DNA from: Undibacterium sp. | GTDB lineage: Bacteria; Pseudomonadota; Gammaproteobacteria; Burkholderiales; Burkholderiaceae | Assembly (NCBI GenBank): GCA_014376575.1 | Contig: JACMRF010000063.1 | Span: forward strand, 1-23,384 | Length of the DNA stretch: 23,384 nucleotides | Reading direction: 5' to 3' | Part shown: one piece after another, positions 10,106-19,208 of the stretch | How positions within the stretch are numbered: the first letter of the stretch is position 1 | Layout: each line of letters starts with the position of its first letter | The notes under the pieces: generated by a model | The model's input: the letters and a program-made list of their open reading frames with translations, nothing else | Told to the model about the DNA's origin: nothing | The model's database searches: none | Made by a program: the position numbers and the translations under genes

Positions 10106-11649
10106 CAAGTGCCTCTCTTCACAACGCCGCTGGTCGCCACTGTTGCAAGCGCAAGTTGAGCATGTTCTTCATCAGAGAAAGGCCATTTTTTACTATTAAT
10201 GTCTTGATAGGTCTCATGCCCTTTACCAGCAAGTAAGACCACGTCATTGTTACTCGCATGTCTGATCGCAAATAAAATAGCATTCGCTCTGTCTTCAATC
10301 ACTTTCGGGGCAATTGTCATTCCCTTGAGAATATCTTGAATAATGCTGGCAGGATTTTCAGTACGCGGATTATCGCTGGTAACGACGACGTGCTGCGCAA
10401 GTTCAGATAACCGCCCCATTTGAGGGCGCTTGCCCGGATCGCGATCACCACCACAGCCAAATACACACCATAATTCGCCCTGACGTTCTGTCGCTAAATG
10501 CTGCAAAGTGACGAGCGTTTTTTCCAATGCATCCGGCGTATGCGCATAGTCAATCACCACCATGACGCGTCCGACAGTACCGAGTTGCTGCATGCGACCG
10601 GGCACCGAATTGAGCTTTTCGATTACTGTAACTGCTTTATTCCAAGGAATACCCCTAGCCAATAAAACGCACAGCACACCTAATATATTGCTGACATTAA
10701 AACGCCCTATCATTTGTGTTTTAACCAGCCCACTACCATACGGAGATTCAACATGAAAACTGGTACCTAAATGATGCGTACGCAGGTTGCTGGCAAAAAT
10801 TACTTCGCTGCCAGCGTGTACTTTATGTTCCAGGCTATAACCTAATACACGTATTTTTTCCTGCTGCCGGGCAGAGCGAGAGTGTATCCTTTGTGCCATT
10901 TGCACACCATAAACATCATCAAGGTTGACGACCACTGTTTGTAAATTTGGCCAATCAAACAAGATAGTTTTTGCCTCTGCATAGGCATTCATGTCACCGT
11001 GATAATCAAGGTGATCACGCGTCAAATTAGTCAGTAGCGCCACATCAATATGCAAGCCATTTAAGCGCCCTTGCTGCAAGCCTATTGATGATGCCTCTAT
11101 GGCCAACGCTTCAGCACCAGCACAGCGCAATTCAGACAAAAGTCGTTGTAATTGAATCGCATCCGGAGTGGTGAAGCCAGTTTCAAGCGAATTTTCAAGG
11201 GTGCCATCACGATAATTGCCAGCGCCCAAAGTGCCGATAACGGCACAAGGTGCACCTAACAACGAAAAGGCTTTCGCCAACCATTGCGAGCAAGAAGTTT
11301 TTCCATTTGTACCTGTCACGGCAACAGTGAACATTTCGCGATCAACTTGACCATACCAGGCATTCGCGATCTGTCCCAATTTTGCGCTCAATTGCGTTAC
11401 CGCCTTGCAGGGGACAAGGAATTTTTCGTTCCAAAAAAAATTATCCGGATCAAAAACAATTGCAGATGCACCATTTTTAATAGCGTCTTCAATGTGGCGG
11501 CGACCATCACCCGCATTTGTCGCAATGGGAAAAGCAAAAAATACGTCTCCTGATTGAATTGCACGCGAATCAGAACTTAACTTTGCGTTCGGTACGATTT
11601 GCTTAAGCCAAGCAACAATTTTCATCACCTCGATTTGCATGTTCTGCAT
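10105..11649 (-). CDS. murE: UDP-MurNAc-L-Ala-D-Glu--meso-diaminopimelate ligase
   Basis: MurE adds the third residue of the stem peptide. The 514-residue protein has SDSRAIQSGDVFFAF (about residues 26-40), the P-loop VTGTNGKTSCSQWL (about 111-124), the central NLTRDHLDYHGDM motif and DYAHTPDALEKTL. The DNPR motif in SDNPRTENP (residues 425-428) marks ligases that use meso-diaminopimelate rather than lysine, so the peptidoglycan is of the usual Gram-negative type. The ATG at 11649 overlaps the ftsI stop by one base (TAATG) and is preceded by GGAGA. In-frame ATG codons at residues 4 and 9 are alternative starts. It overlaps murF by one base. Confidence 0.97.
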   Translation of the reverse strand: MQNMQIEVMKIVAWLKQIVPNAKLSSDSRAIQSGDVFFAFPIATNAGDGRRHIEDAIKNGASAIVFDPDNFFWNEKFLVPCKAVTQLSAKLGQIANAWYGQVDREMFTVAVTGTNGKTSCSQWLAKAFSLLGAPCAVIGTLGAGNYRDGTLENSLETGFTTPDAIQLQRLLSELRCAGAEALAIEASSIGLQQGRLNGLHIDVALLTNLTRDHLDYHGDMNAYAEAKTILFDWPNLQTVVVNLDDVYGVQMAQRIHSRSARQQEKIRVLGYSLEHKVHAGSEVIFASNLRTHHLGTSFHVESPYGSGLVKTQMIGRFNVSNILGVLCVLLARGIPWNKAVTVIEKLNSVPGRMQQLGTVGRVMVVIDYAHTPDALEKTLVTLQHLATERQGELWCVFGCGGDRDPGKRPQMGRLSELAQHVVVTSDNPRTENPASIIQDILKGMTIAPKVIEDRANAILFAIRHASNNDVVLLAGKGHETYQDINSKKWPFSDEEHAQLALATVATSGVVKRGT

Positions 11650-13412
11650 TACATACTCTCCTGCACGCTATTGTCAGGAATAATGCTAGTCACCGAAGAA
11701 TCAGGGGCAACGTTTAGTGAACGTAATACATTCGCAGTAATTGCCGCAAAGACCGGTCCAGCTACCGTTCCACCATAATAGCCGCCGCTCGTCGGCTCAT
11801 CTATCATTACTGCCACAATCACACGTGGATTGGATACAGGGGCAAAGCCAACGAAATCACCTACATATTTATTCACATAACGCCCGCCTTCGAGTTTATG
11901 AGCAGTGCCTGTTTTCCCTGCTACACGGTAGCCAGCGATGCGCGCCTGCGTTCCTGTTCCGCCCGGTTCTGTTACGCTCTCCAACATCATGCGCATTTGT
12001 AGCGCTGTTTTTTCAGAAATAACGCGATGGGCTATAGGCACATCCAGCGATTTTTGAAAAGTTAAAGGTATCGTGTCACCATTTCGTGCAAAAATCATGT
12101 AAGCCCGTGCGATTTGAATCAGAGAAACAGAAATCCCATGCCCGTAACTCATAGTGGCTTGTTCAATGGGCCTCCAGGTCTTAAAGCTACGAAGACGGCC
12201 AGCGACTGCGCCAGGAAAACCAAATTTTGGCTGCTGTCCAAATCCTACTGTCGTAAACATTTCCCACATTTCTTGTGGCGGCATTTGCAACGCCATTTTG
12301 ACAGTACCGATATTGGATGATTTCTGTATTACCTGAGCGACTGAAAGCACACCCTGTTTATGCGCGTCGTGTATCGTCTGCGTACCTATCGTCATACTGC
12401 CGGGCGCGGTCTGAATTTGCGTATCCGGCGTGACACGACCAGTATCCAATGCCAGTGCCACCGTGAATGGTTTCAAAGTTGATCCTGGCTCAAAAGTATC
12501 CGTCATCACACGATTACGTAATTGAGCACCAGTTAATACTGAACGATCATTTGGATTATAGGTAGGCAAATTAACCAGTGCCAGCACCTCGCCGGTATTC
12601 ACATCGAGAACAACCGCTCCGCCTGCCTTAGCCTTATGTTTTTCCAGAGCCTCTTTCAAATGGGTATAGGCGATATATTGAACCTTGCTATCAATAGACA
12701 AAGTAAGTTCTTTTCCGTCATGTGGCTCACGGATAGATTCAATATCTTCAACGATGCGACCAAGCCGGTCTTTAATGACGCGACGACTCCCTGTTTTGCC
12801 AGCCAGATTTTTTTCTGACGCCAGTTCGATGCCTTCTTGTCCGACGTCTTCAACATTGGTGAAGCCGACCACATGTGCCATGACTTCGCCTTCGGGATAA
12901 AAGCGCTTATATTCTTTACGGGTTTCAATTCCCGCAATACCCAACGCAGTAATTTTGTCTGCGACATCTTGTTCTACTTGCCGTTTCAAATAAACAAATT
13001 GTCTGTCTGAATCTAGTTTCTTGCGCAAATCCGTTTCTGGCATCCCAAGTAAAGTAGCCAGCTGCTGAATTTTTTCCTTTGGCGCTTCTAGTACATCATC
13101 TGGTATCGCCCATATCGCCTTTACCGGTACTGATGATGCGAGCACCTGACCATTTCTATCTGTAATTCTGCCTCGCGTGGCGGGCAATTCCAAGGTCCGG
13201 GCATAGCGCGTTGCACCTTGCGCTTGTAGAAATTCCGTTGTCATTCCTTGCAACCACAGGGCTCGCACAACCAAACCGATAAATGCAGCGAACAAAAGAA
13301 ACAAAACAAATCGCGAACGCCAGACCGGTAGTTTCACCGCCAAGATAGGGCTTGAAGAAAACGGTCTGCCCTTGCCCGCCACAGTGCGTGATGTGCTTGC
13401 TACGCGACTCAT
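11649..13412 (-). CDS. ftsI: Septal peptidoglycan transpeptidase FtsI (PBP3)
   Basis: FtsI is the class B penicillin-binding protein that crosslinks septal peptidoglycan made by FtsW. The 587-residue product has a short basic cytoplasmic tail, one membrane anchor at about residues 34-53, the pedestal domain beginning RGRITDRNGQVLASS (about 80-94), and a transpeptidase domain with all three active-site motifs: STLK with nucleophile Ser311, SSN at 365-367 and KTGT at 500-503. Length and motif spacing are those of PBP3. It overlaps ftsL by four bases (ATGA) and murE by one. The catalytic residues are intact; nothing in the motifs suggests altered beta-lactam response, though this cannot be judged by eye. 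Confidence 0.97.
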   Translation of the reverse strand: MSRVASTSRTVAGKGRPFSSSPILAVKLPVWRSRFVLFLLFAAFIGLVVRALWLQGMTTEFLQAQGATRYARTLELPATRGRITDRNGQVLASSVPVKAIWAIPDDVLEAPKEKIQQLATLLGMPETDLRKKLDSDRQFVYLKRQVEQDVADKITALGIAGIETRKEYKRFYPEGEVMAHVVGFTNVEDVGQEGIELASEKNLAGKTGSRRVIKDRLGRIVEDIESIREPHDGKELTLSIDSKVQYIAYTHLKEALEKHKAKAGGAVVLDVNTGEVLALVNLPTYNPNDRSVLTGAQLRNRVMTDTFEPGSTLKPFTVALALDTGRVTPDTQIQTAPGSMTIGTQTIHDAHKQGVLSVAQVIQKSSNIGTVKMALQMPPQEMWEMFTTVGFGQQPKFGFPGAVAGRLRSFKTWRPIEQATMSYGHGISVSLIQIARAYMIFARNGDTIPLTFQKSLDVPIAHRVISEKTALQMRMMLESVTEPGGTGTQARIAGYRVAGKTGTAHKLEGGRYVNKYVGDFVGFAPVSNPRVIVAVMIDEPTSGGYYGGTVAGPVFAAITANVLRSLNVAPDSSVTSIIPDNSVQESM

Positions 13413-13684
13413 TTAACCACCACTGCGGTTAAATATTGGGTGCGTTCAGGTGTCACTGGAACCATATCAAGTTCCCTAGTGGCAGTTGCTTCGATTCGCG
13501 CATGCTTGCCATATGTCGACTGATCAAGCTTTAACTGCGTCCATTGCAACTCGTACTGTTTACCCAGGGATTGGGCGCGCTCTAGTTCAATAAATAATCT
13601 GCGCGCTTGATATTGCGAGTTGATGAGTGACAATGCGCATACGATCAAAACGATGGCAAAAGTAAAACTCAGGCGACCGCTCAT
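13409..13684 (-). CDS. ftsL: Cell division protein FtsL
   Basis: FtsL is a small bitopic divisome protein that pairs with FtsB through a periplasmic coiled coil and activates FtsWI. The 91-residue product has a membrane segment right at the N-terminus (about residues 5-22, [18 protein letters not shown]), then a helical stretch ([20 protein letters not shown]) with heptad-like hydrophobic spacing, then the conserved [17 protein letters not shown] segment and a terminal DMVPVTPE motif. FtsL sequences diverge strongly, so the call relies on length, topology and the position between rsmH and ftsI. It overlaps both neighbours by four bases. Confidence 0.92.
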   Translation of the reverse strand: MSGRLSFTFAIVLIVCALSLINSQYQARRLFIELERAQSLGKQYELQWTQLKLDQSTYGKHARIEATATRELDMVPVTPERTQYLTAVVVK

Positions 13685-14640
13685 AACGAGACCCCAGGCA
13701 AGCGCTCTGCTACGCGCATGATAGCGGAACGTGCCCTTGGGTTTTGCGCCACTTCTTGATCTGATGGCTTTAACTTAGCGATCAGCTTCATTTGTGCCTT
13801 AGGCAGATCGACGGTGCGAATAGGCAAGCGTCGGTCTGGTTGCAATACATTTACTTTAGAGGCAAAAAATTGCTTAACAATTCTATCTTCCAAAGAATGA
13901 AAACTAATCACGGTCATTCGACCAAACGGAGCCAGCCTTGTGTAGGCTGCGGCCAATCCTATTTCGAGATCTTCCAATTCCTTATTGATAAAAATCCGTA
14001 TAGCCTGAAAGGTGCGAGTTGCCGGGTCCTTGCCCTTCTCGCGAGTTTTGACGGCGTGTGCGACGATCCCTGCAAGCTGCCCAGTACTTGAAATGGGCTC
14101 GACCTGCCGGCGAGCAACAATCGCCTTTGCAATCTGAAAAGCAAACCGTTCTTCCCCATAATTTTTTATTACCTTTCCAATGAGTTCTTCATCTGCGACC
14201 GCCAACCACTCCTGCGCAGAAATACCACGGGTTATGTCCATGCGCATGTCGAGCGGACCATCCGACCTAAAGCTAAAACCACGCCCAGCGTCATCTACTT
14301 GAGGGGATGAAATCCCCAAATCCATTAAAATACCATTGACCTGGGTAATTCCACGCGCAGAAAACTCATGGTCCATGGATGCAAAACTGTCGTGAACTAT
14401 CTCAAAGCGTGGATCAATAATTTGCTGTGCGTTAGCAATTGCCTGAGTGTCTTTATCGAACGCAATCAGGCGACCTGCTGCATTAAGTTGCTGTAAAATT
14501 TTTCGGCTATGTCCACCGCGGCCAAAAGTACCGTCGACATAAATACCGCCAGCGCGGTCAGCTGACAATGCCAACGCATCAACAGCCTCGTTCAACAACA
14601 CCGTTTGGTGGGTTAATTCTTCCTTTTGATTAATGGTCAT
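13681..14640 (-). CDS. rsmH: 16S rRNA (cytosine(1402)-N4)-methyltransferase
   Basis: RsmH (formerly MraW) methylates N4 of C1402 in the ribosomal P site using S-adenosylmethionine. The product has the conserved start [13 protein letters not shown], the SAM-binding motif [37 protein letters not shown], the DMRMD motif and a C-terminal [15 protein letters not shown], all diagnostic. The frame is open from a TTG at 14649 directly behind the mraZ stop; I prefer the ATG at 14640, which gives 319 residues (E. coli 313) and begins [12 protein letters not shown]. Neither start has a good Shine-Dalgarno sequence, so reinitiation after mraZ is likely. The stop overlaps ftsL by four bases. Confidence 0.95.
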   Translation of the reverse strand: MTINQKEELTHQTVLLNEAVDALALSADRAGGIYVDGTFGRGGHSRKILQQLNAAGRLIAFDKDTQAIANAQQIIDPRFEIVHDSFASMDHEFSARGITQVNGILMDLGISSPQVDDAGRGFSFRSDGPLDMRMDITRGISAQEWLAVADEELIGKVIKNYGEERFAFQIAKAIVARRQVEPISSTGQLAGIVAHAVKTREKGKDPATRTFQAIRIFINKELEDLEIGLAAAYTRLAPFGRMTVISFHSLEDRIVKQFFASKVNVLQPDRRLPIRTVDLPKAQMKLIAKLKPSDQEVAQNPRARSAIMRVAERLPGVSL

Positions 14641-14649
14641 TACATTCAA

Positions 14650-15078
14650 TCAAAAAGAAAAATTACTTAAAGCATCGGGCATGCCGCCAGCGATCGCCTG
14701 CGCTTCATTTTCAACAAGTTGGGCAGAATCCCAAATCTCAAAATGTGTTCCCATGCCGAGTAGCATGACGTCACGTTGAAGCCCTACCGCATTGCGCAAC
14801 TCAGGCGCAACTAAGATACGTCCAACCCCATCCATATCAACGTCCGAAGCGTTACCAAGAAAAATTCTCTGCCAAGCGCGCGCCGACATCGGCCAGGCGG
14901 CTATCTGTTCACGGTGTTTTTCCCAAACTGGGCGGGGAAATAACAACAGACATCCGTGCGGATGACGCGTCAGGGTAATGCGCCCCTCGCATTGCAAGGC
15001 GAGCGCGTCCCTATGCTTGGCAGGAATTGACATCCTACCTTTAGCATCCAAACTGAGGGCCGATACACCTTGAAACAC
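14650..15078 (-). CDS. mraZ: Transcriptional regulator MraZ
   Basis: MraZ is a ring-forming DNA-binding protein that represses its own dcw promoter. The 142-residue product contains two SpoVT/AbrB-like swapped-hairpin domains, the first starting [20 protein letters not shown] (residues 2-21) and the second around [20 protein letters not shown] (about 75-94). Both carry the D-x-x-GR-[MI]-x-[IV]-[PA] core. The start is a GTG at 15078 with a GAGGT ribosome binding site at 15086-15090, seven bases upstream. It is the first gene of the dcw cluster and is preceded by a promoter and a repeat array that look like its own operator. Confidence 0.96.
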   Translation of the reverse strand: MFQGVSALSLDAKGRMSIPAKHRDALALQCEGRITLTRHPHGCLLLFPRPVWEKHREQIAAWPMSARAWQRIFLGNASDVDMDGVGRILVAPELRNAVGLQRDVMLLGMGTHFEIWDSAQLVENEAQAIAGGMPDALSNFSF

Positions 15079-15098
15079 GCTAATTACCTCTTTTACAA

Positions 15099-15116
15099 AA
15101 ATAGTATTAACTATTT
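15099..15116 (-). other. AT-rich hairpin in the mraZ leader
   Basis: In the mraZ transcript direction, AAATAGT-TAAT-ACTATTT forms a perfect 7-bp stem with a 4-base loop, ending 9 bases before the GAGGT ribosome binding site and followed by a short T run. The stem is AT-rich and probably weak, so it may be incidental. No function is claimed. Confidence 0.3.
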
Positions 15117-15147
15117 ACTTGAGTTGCCAGGGGGATATAAAAAATAT

Positions 15148-15187
15148 TCACCACTAAAATACACTTTTTCACACTATCGCCCACTTT
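15148..15187 (-). promoter_or_regulatory. MraZ box: four tandem 10-bp repeats
   Basis: Read on the minus strand, four consecutive 10-base units run AAAGTGGGCG, ATAGTGTGAA, AAAGTGTATT, TTAGTGGTGA with an exact 10-bp period, sharing [AT][AT]AGTG. This agrees with the known MraZ recognition pattern: closely spaced GTG-containing direct repeats in E. coli (TGGG-type, 5-base spacers) and AAAGTG-type repeats in mollicutes. The array starts right after the proposed -10 box and ends 69 bases before the mraZ GTG, so bound MraZ would sit over the transcription start. The repeats are seen directly; MraZ binding is inferred from the family. Confidence 0.85.
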
Positions 15188-15215
15188 AGTATATGACTTG
15201 AGCTCGGTCAAGCAA
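15188..15215 (-). promoter_or_regulatory. Putative sigma70 promoter of the dcw cluster
   Basis: On the minus strand, TTGCTT at 15210-15215 and TATACT at 15188-15193 are separated by 16 bases, giving a -10 box matching five of six consensus bases. An alternative -35 is TTGACC at 15206-15211, which pairs at 17 bases with the poorer -10 TAAAGT. Either way transcription would begin at the first MraZ repeats, about 100 bases upstream of mraZ. Confidence 0.6.
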
Positions 15216-15231
15216 ATTTAGGGTCGGAAAT

Positions 15232-15369
15232 ATGAAATTCTTTAATGAAGTCAAGGACTTAGCGCACTTACTTAAATTAAGTAAAAAGCAGAATATTCCA
15301 ATAAATTATGGACTTACGATGGGTAGTGAAAGTAGCACTTCACATTTACACATGTGTATAAGTGCTTGA
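15232..15369 (+). CDS. Possible small ORF divergent from mraZ (45 aa), unrecognised
   Basis: An ATG-to-TGA frame of 45 codons on the plus strand opens MKFFNEVKDLAHLLKLSKKQ, which could form an amphipathic helix. It lies about 150 bases from mraZ in the divergent direction, preceded by AGGGTCGGAAAT, a poor ribosome binding site. I recognise no family. It could be a chance frame, a tiny protein or the remnant of a longer gene. It is recorded because nothing else is seen between the dcw promoter and the signalling pseudogene. Confidence 0.2.
   Translation: MKFFNEVKDLAHLLKLSKKQNIPINYGLTMGSESSTSHLHMCISA
15334..15366. repeat. Inverted repeat with inner palindrome
   Basis: AGCACTT (15334-15340) and AAGTGCT (15360-15366) are perfect complements and enclose the perfect 12-base palindrome TACACATGTGTA (15347-15358). 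The two symmetries have different centres, so they cannot form one continuous stem. The structure lies 42 bases beyond the stop of the signalling pseudogene and might have served as its 3' end, but no T run follows on either strand. Confidence 0.4.
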
Positions 15370-15407
15370 AATTGCAGGGAGCTGGAAGTGGAAAAATACA
15401 AAAGAGC

Positions 15408-18400
15408 TTAGAACAAAGACGCCTTAGCTTGTTTTTCGAGCATTGCCAGAAATTCGCTTTCGAAGATCACTTTACTAAAATAAAATCCTTGGTATTGATT
15501 GCAGCGAGATTCAACTAAGGTTTGCAATTGCAGTTCGGACTCAACGCCTTCAGAGATCACCTTCAGCCCTAGTGTATATGCCATGGCGACGATTGCCAAT
15601 ACGATTGCAGTATCATTAGGATCGTCAGGCATGTCTTTGATGAAAGACCGATCGATTTTAACGCTATCAACTGGAAAACGTTTTAGATACGCCAAAGATG
15701 AATAACCAGTACCAAAATCGTCTATCGAAAGAGTAAGGCCTGCCGACTTTAAGCCATCCATCAGAATAATGGCTTGGTCACGGTTATGCATGACCATACT
15801 TTCAGTAATTTCAAATTCAATGTTACTTGGATCAATGCGCCAAAAATCAACGACGCTATTTACGTCCGCTAACAACTGCACATCATTAAATTGCGCGCCA
15901 GATAACTTAATTGCCACCCGACCAAAATTTTTATCTGCTGTTATGAATGCAGTAATATCCCTACAGGCGATATCAAGTACCAGCATTCCTATACGGCCAA
16001 TAAGGCCCGCTTCTTCGGCGAGTGAAATGAACTCACCAGGAAGCAAGATGCCGCGCTCAGGATGATTCCAGCGCACCAATGCCTCCGCACCCACGATCTG
16101 CCCGCTATTGACGTCAATTTTAGGCTGGTAATAAACAACAAATTCGCGACGTTCCAAGGCGCGCCGCAATCTAGCCTCGAATGCCAAACGTTCAATCGTA
16201 TGTACATTCATTTCAGAAGCATAAAATTGATAATTATCTTTTCCTTTATTTTTAGCGCGATACATTGCAATATCCGCATTCTTCATTAGCGTTTGCGCAT
16301 CACGTCCATCGTCCGGAAACGTAGCGATTCCAATACTGGCGCTCAACTGACATTCCTGGCCGTAAATATCAAATGGCAAAGCTGCAGCAATCAACAACTT
16401 ATCTGCGATATCAGCAAGATCTTTGGGCGTACTATACTGACCGACCAGCAAAATAAACTCGTCCCCACCCACCCTTGCTATCGTGTCGGATTCCCGCAGA
16501 CAGCTCGTGAAACGAAGGGCGACGTTACTCAATACTTTATCGCCCTCATCATGTCCAAAGGTATCGTTGATATTTTTAAAACGGTCGAGATCTAAAAATA
16601 ACACAGCAAGCTGCGATTTATTTCTCTCAGCATGAGCCAGAGACTTGGCGAGGTGCTGATTGTATTGAAAGCGATTAGGCAAATCAGTGAGTTCATCATA
16701 ATGAGCAAGTTTCAATACTTTATCTTCTGAGCGCTTACCCTCAATGGCGATACTGGCGATATCCGTGGTGATGCTAATTAAACTCAAATCATCATTACTA
16801 AGTGGAATACTGGCCTCGACAAATAAGGTGAAGGTACCCAGTAATTAACCATTTTTCCCCATAATGGGCCATGCACCGCAGGCGCCAGAATTTCTTAAGC
16901 TCTCTAGCTGATTCACAAATTGCATCGAAGGTGCACGCTGTATGTCGGCAACCCAAACTGGTACCGCTTCTCATACCGCCTCACTCCAGGCACCATTGCC
17001 ATAGCTGACCGGCATATCTTGAAGTTGCTGCTGCAATATCTCAGGAAAATGGCTACCAATAGACTGCTTAAAGCAATACTGCTCATCATTTAACAACTGA
17101 ATTCCACAACGCCATTGCGGTGTAGTCTTTTCAACAAATTGATAAGTCTCTTCCAATATTGAATGGAGATCTTCACTACTACCGATAAGTTGCAATAATT
17201 GATTTTGCCCTTCTAACCAATGCTCAATGAATTTTCTGGAATTGACATCGCGCATAATACAAAAAATCAAGGTTTCATTCGCGATCTCCACCCTGCTTAA
17301 GGTAATGTCGCTGTGCATATAGACACCATGACGCTTAGTTACCCAATCAAATCGTTGTACAACGCCCGCGAAAGCGGCATCGATTAAACCTTTGATTAGC
17401 TCCTCTTTTTTCAAATGAGGCATATGTCGGACAGATTGCGACTCAGTTGAAAATTTTCCGACGTTCATGTCCACCAATTCTTCACGCTTACTAAAGCCTA
17501 ACAAGTGCAATGCTGCATTATTTGCATCGACATAGAGATAATCTTTAATGATCAAAAGGATCGCATCTTGCGCATCCTGAAATAACATTCTGTAACGAAG
17601 TTCACCGTCAGAAAGTTTCTCACGAGTGTCGAGCAAACGGCGCATTTGACATATTGAAAGAGCAGAAAGAGCAATGGCAAACAAGATCATCAAGCCTGAA
17701 AAAAGTATTTTTTGTCAAGCTCAACGCTGCCAATCGACTAAAATTTTATCGACGTCTTTGCCGTACACTAAAGGGAAGGGGAAATCAGGCATTTTTCGAA
17801 AAGTGTGCGCCAGCGTAGTCGTGCCACCGGGCATTGAAACTCCCGTCGCTATCCCATCGATTGCGTCAGACTTGATCTCATCTTTAAGTTCATTGCTGGT
17901 GCTATTAAGGTTTGCTTCACGACCAGACGAAGGTGCGCGGATCAATACACTACCGTCCTTTTCGAGCAGTGAAATAGTCTCGCCGCCATCTGCTACCAAG
18001 CGCTCGTAAAAGTCCTGAAAATAGCGGAGTTTGATTTCGGCCTATATCACTCCCAGATATTTTCCGTCTTTCGCATACATGTTCTTAGCTACTGGCAATA
18101 CCCATTGCTCTGTCCGTTTGATGTTGACGGGCCTGCCGACGACGACGTTTTTGTCACCAGAATGCTTTAACAGAAAGTTGATTTGTGGCTGCTGAAGGAA
18201 ATTTATTTTTTCGGCTGGAAATTGTAATGAAGTCGCCAGCATCGCTCCTTTTACATCCATCACCGAAATCGATAGAAGAAATTGTGAATCCTCGCGCTCA
18301 TCAACAAGAATCTGCCGCACGGCAGTTTCATCGTTCCAGATTTTTTCACTTTCGTTTTGGATTTCTTCGGATACGGCACCAGTAGCGCGGGAGGCATCAT

Positions 18401-18602
18401 GCAACATGCGGCTAGCATGTTCTTCCAGAATACGCACCGTCAGATAACTATTTTCTTGAGCGCTCGATAAAGTAAGTAACTTATCCTGAGTGATCGACCA
18501 CCATGTTTGGCCCACGATGGCAACAATGATCAAGCTGACACAGATTAAAAACGCGTTCGTCGGCATATCCCAAGGCTCACGATTGCGTATTATTTTCTCC
18601 AT
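15408..18602 (-). pseudogene. Broken Cache-PAS-GAF-GGDEF-EAL cyclic-di-GMP signalling protein
   Basis: One reading frame runs 1065 codons from the ATG at 18602 to the TAA at 15408-15410, encoding a membrane sensor fused to a diguanylate cyclase and phosphodiesterase. Layout by codon: membrane segment about 17-36, periplasmic Cache-like sensor to about 290, second membrane segment about 300-315, PAS (from about 330), GAF (from about 470), GGDEF (motif 712-716) and EAL (motif 840-842). Five internal in-frame stops interrupt it: TAG 18042-18044, TGA 17721-17723, TGA 17715-17717, TGA 16971-16973, TAA 16845-16847 (codons 187, 294, 296, 544, 586). No frameshift or obvious deletion is seen: flanking sequence aligns sensibly across each stop, for example GKNG-stop-LLGTF in GAF. 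The catalytic half has no stop, an intact GGDEF and its RESD inhibitory site, but the EAL domain has Lys at codon 899 where the metal-binding Asn of VN-[VL]-S is expected. No internal ATG with a ribosome binding site precedes the GGDEF domain. Confidence 0.85.
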
Positions 18603-18854
18603 GCACCACCCTTATATTGCGTGCAAATTAAGTGTACTAAGAATTCAACAGTCAGGCGCTACATCAAAACCGACGTTTCAACACGATGAGCGTCTTGATT
18701 TTTCATTCATTGAAAATGATTTACGCCACGTTTCAAGTGTAGCACTGGAAATTATCTAGTTTAATTACATCGTAACAGAATGATGCAAGAGAATAACAAA
18801 GGACAAAGCACAAGAAAATCTTCTGCTTATGTTTGATCAATGAGGAAAGGTAAA
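18603..18854. other. Intergenic region between rnpB and the signalling pseudogene
   Basis: No gene is seen. The minus-strand end next to 18602 would hold the promoter of the signalling gene; GGGTGG just before its ATG is a weak ribosome binding site and no convincing -35/-10 pair was found. The other end holds the 3' flank of rnpB, with a candidate hairpin noted separately. Confidence 0.5.
18806..18828 (-). terminator. Candidate hairpin downstream of rnpB
   Basis: In the rnpB direction, AAGCA-G-AAGA-TTT-TCTT-G-TGCTT folds into 5 bp, a G-G mismatch and 4 bp with a TTT loop, followed by the pyrimidine-rich TGTCCTTTGTT. It lies about 27 bases beyond the mature RNA end. The stem is weak and the T tract interrupted, so this is a tentative terminator. 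Confidence 0.35.
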
Positions 18855-19201
18855 AGTGAAGCAGGCCGATAGGCCGGATTCTGTTACGGCACTTGGCATT
18901 GTTGCCTCATGCTATGACAATCATTCCTCTAGGCCGGGGATTACTCCCAGGCTCAAGCTTTCTACCCGCACGCTCCGCGAGCCGCCTCAACGCGTGCCTA
19001 TTTGAAATTGCTCCGGGTGGAGGTTACCGCGTTTCACCGTAACTAAATACGCTCGTCTCTGTGGCCCTATTCCTCGTCTTATACCTCCGCTTGCGCCTTG
19101 GCTTTCAACGTACGGCCGTTAGCCGTCACCCTGCTCTATGGAGTCCGGACCTTCCTCCCGCTTTGGCTCACACCAAAGCCAGCGATTGTCTAGCCTGCTT
19201 C
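18855..19201 (-). ncRNA. rnpB: RNase P RNA, bacterial class A
   Basis: This is the catalytic RNA that cleaves 5' leaders from tRNA precursors. On the minus strand the sequence opens GAAGCAGGCTAGACAATCGC (E. coli GAAGCTGACCAGACAGTCGC), followed by the conserved core GGGAGGAAGGTCCGGACTCC, ATAGAGCAGGGTG, CTAACGGCC, then CTCCACCCGGAGCAA and AAATAGG, and closes with CCGGCCTATCGGCCTGCTTC. The ends pair perfectly as helix P1 (GAAGCAGGC with GCCTGCTTC). The length of about 347 bases is slightly shorter than E. coli (377). The 5' end is set by P1 and a -10 box 7 bases upstream; the 3' end, near the CAC after P1, is approximate. Confidence 0.96.
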
Positions 19202-19208
19202 GGGCACT

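Noticed and set aside
15099..15116. mraZ leader hairpin as an attenuator or riboswitch.
   Set aside because: The 7-bp stem is almost all A-T and no alternative pairing partner or ligand-binding core is seen; kept only as a low-confidence structure.
16785..16787. TTG at 16787 as an independent start for a 459-residue GGDEF-EAL protein.
   Set aside because: No ribosome binding site precedes it, it starts inside the last helix of GAF, and the same frame continues upstream with domain sequence.
16953..16976. Imperfect tandem repeat GAGGCGGTATGA/GAAGCGGTACCA around the TGA in the GAF domain, possibly a 12-base insertion that created the stop.
   Set aside because: The spacing between the AWSEAV and PVWVADI motifs fits the usual GAF spacing without any insertion, so a point nonsense change is simpler.
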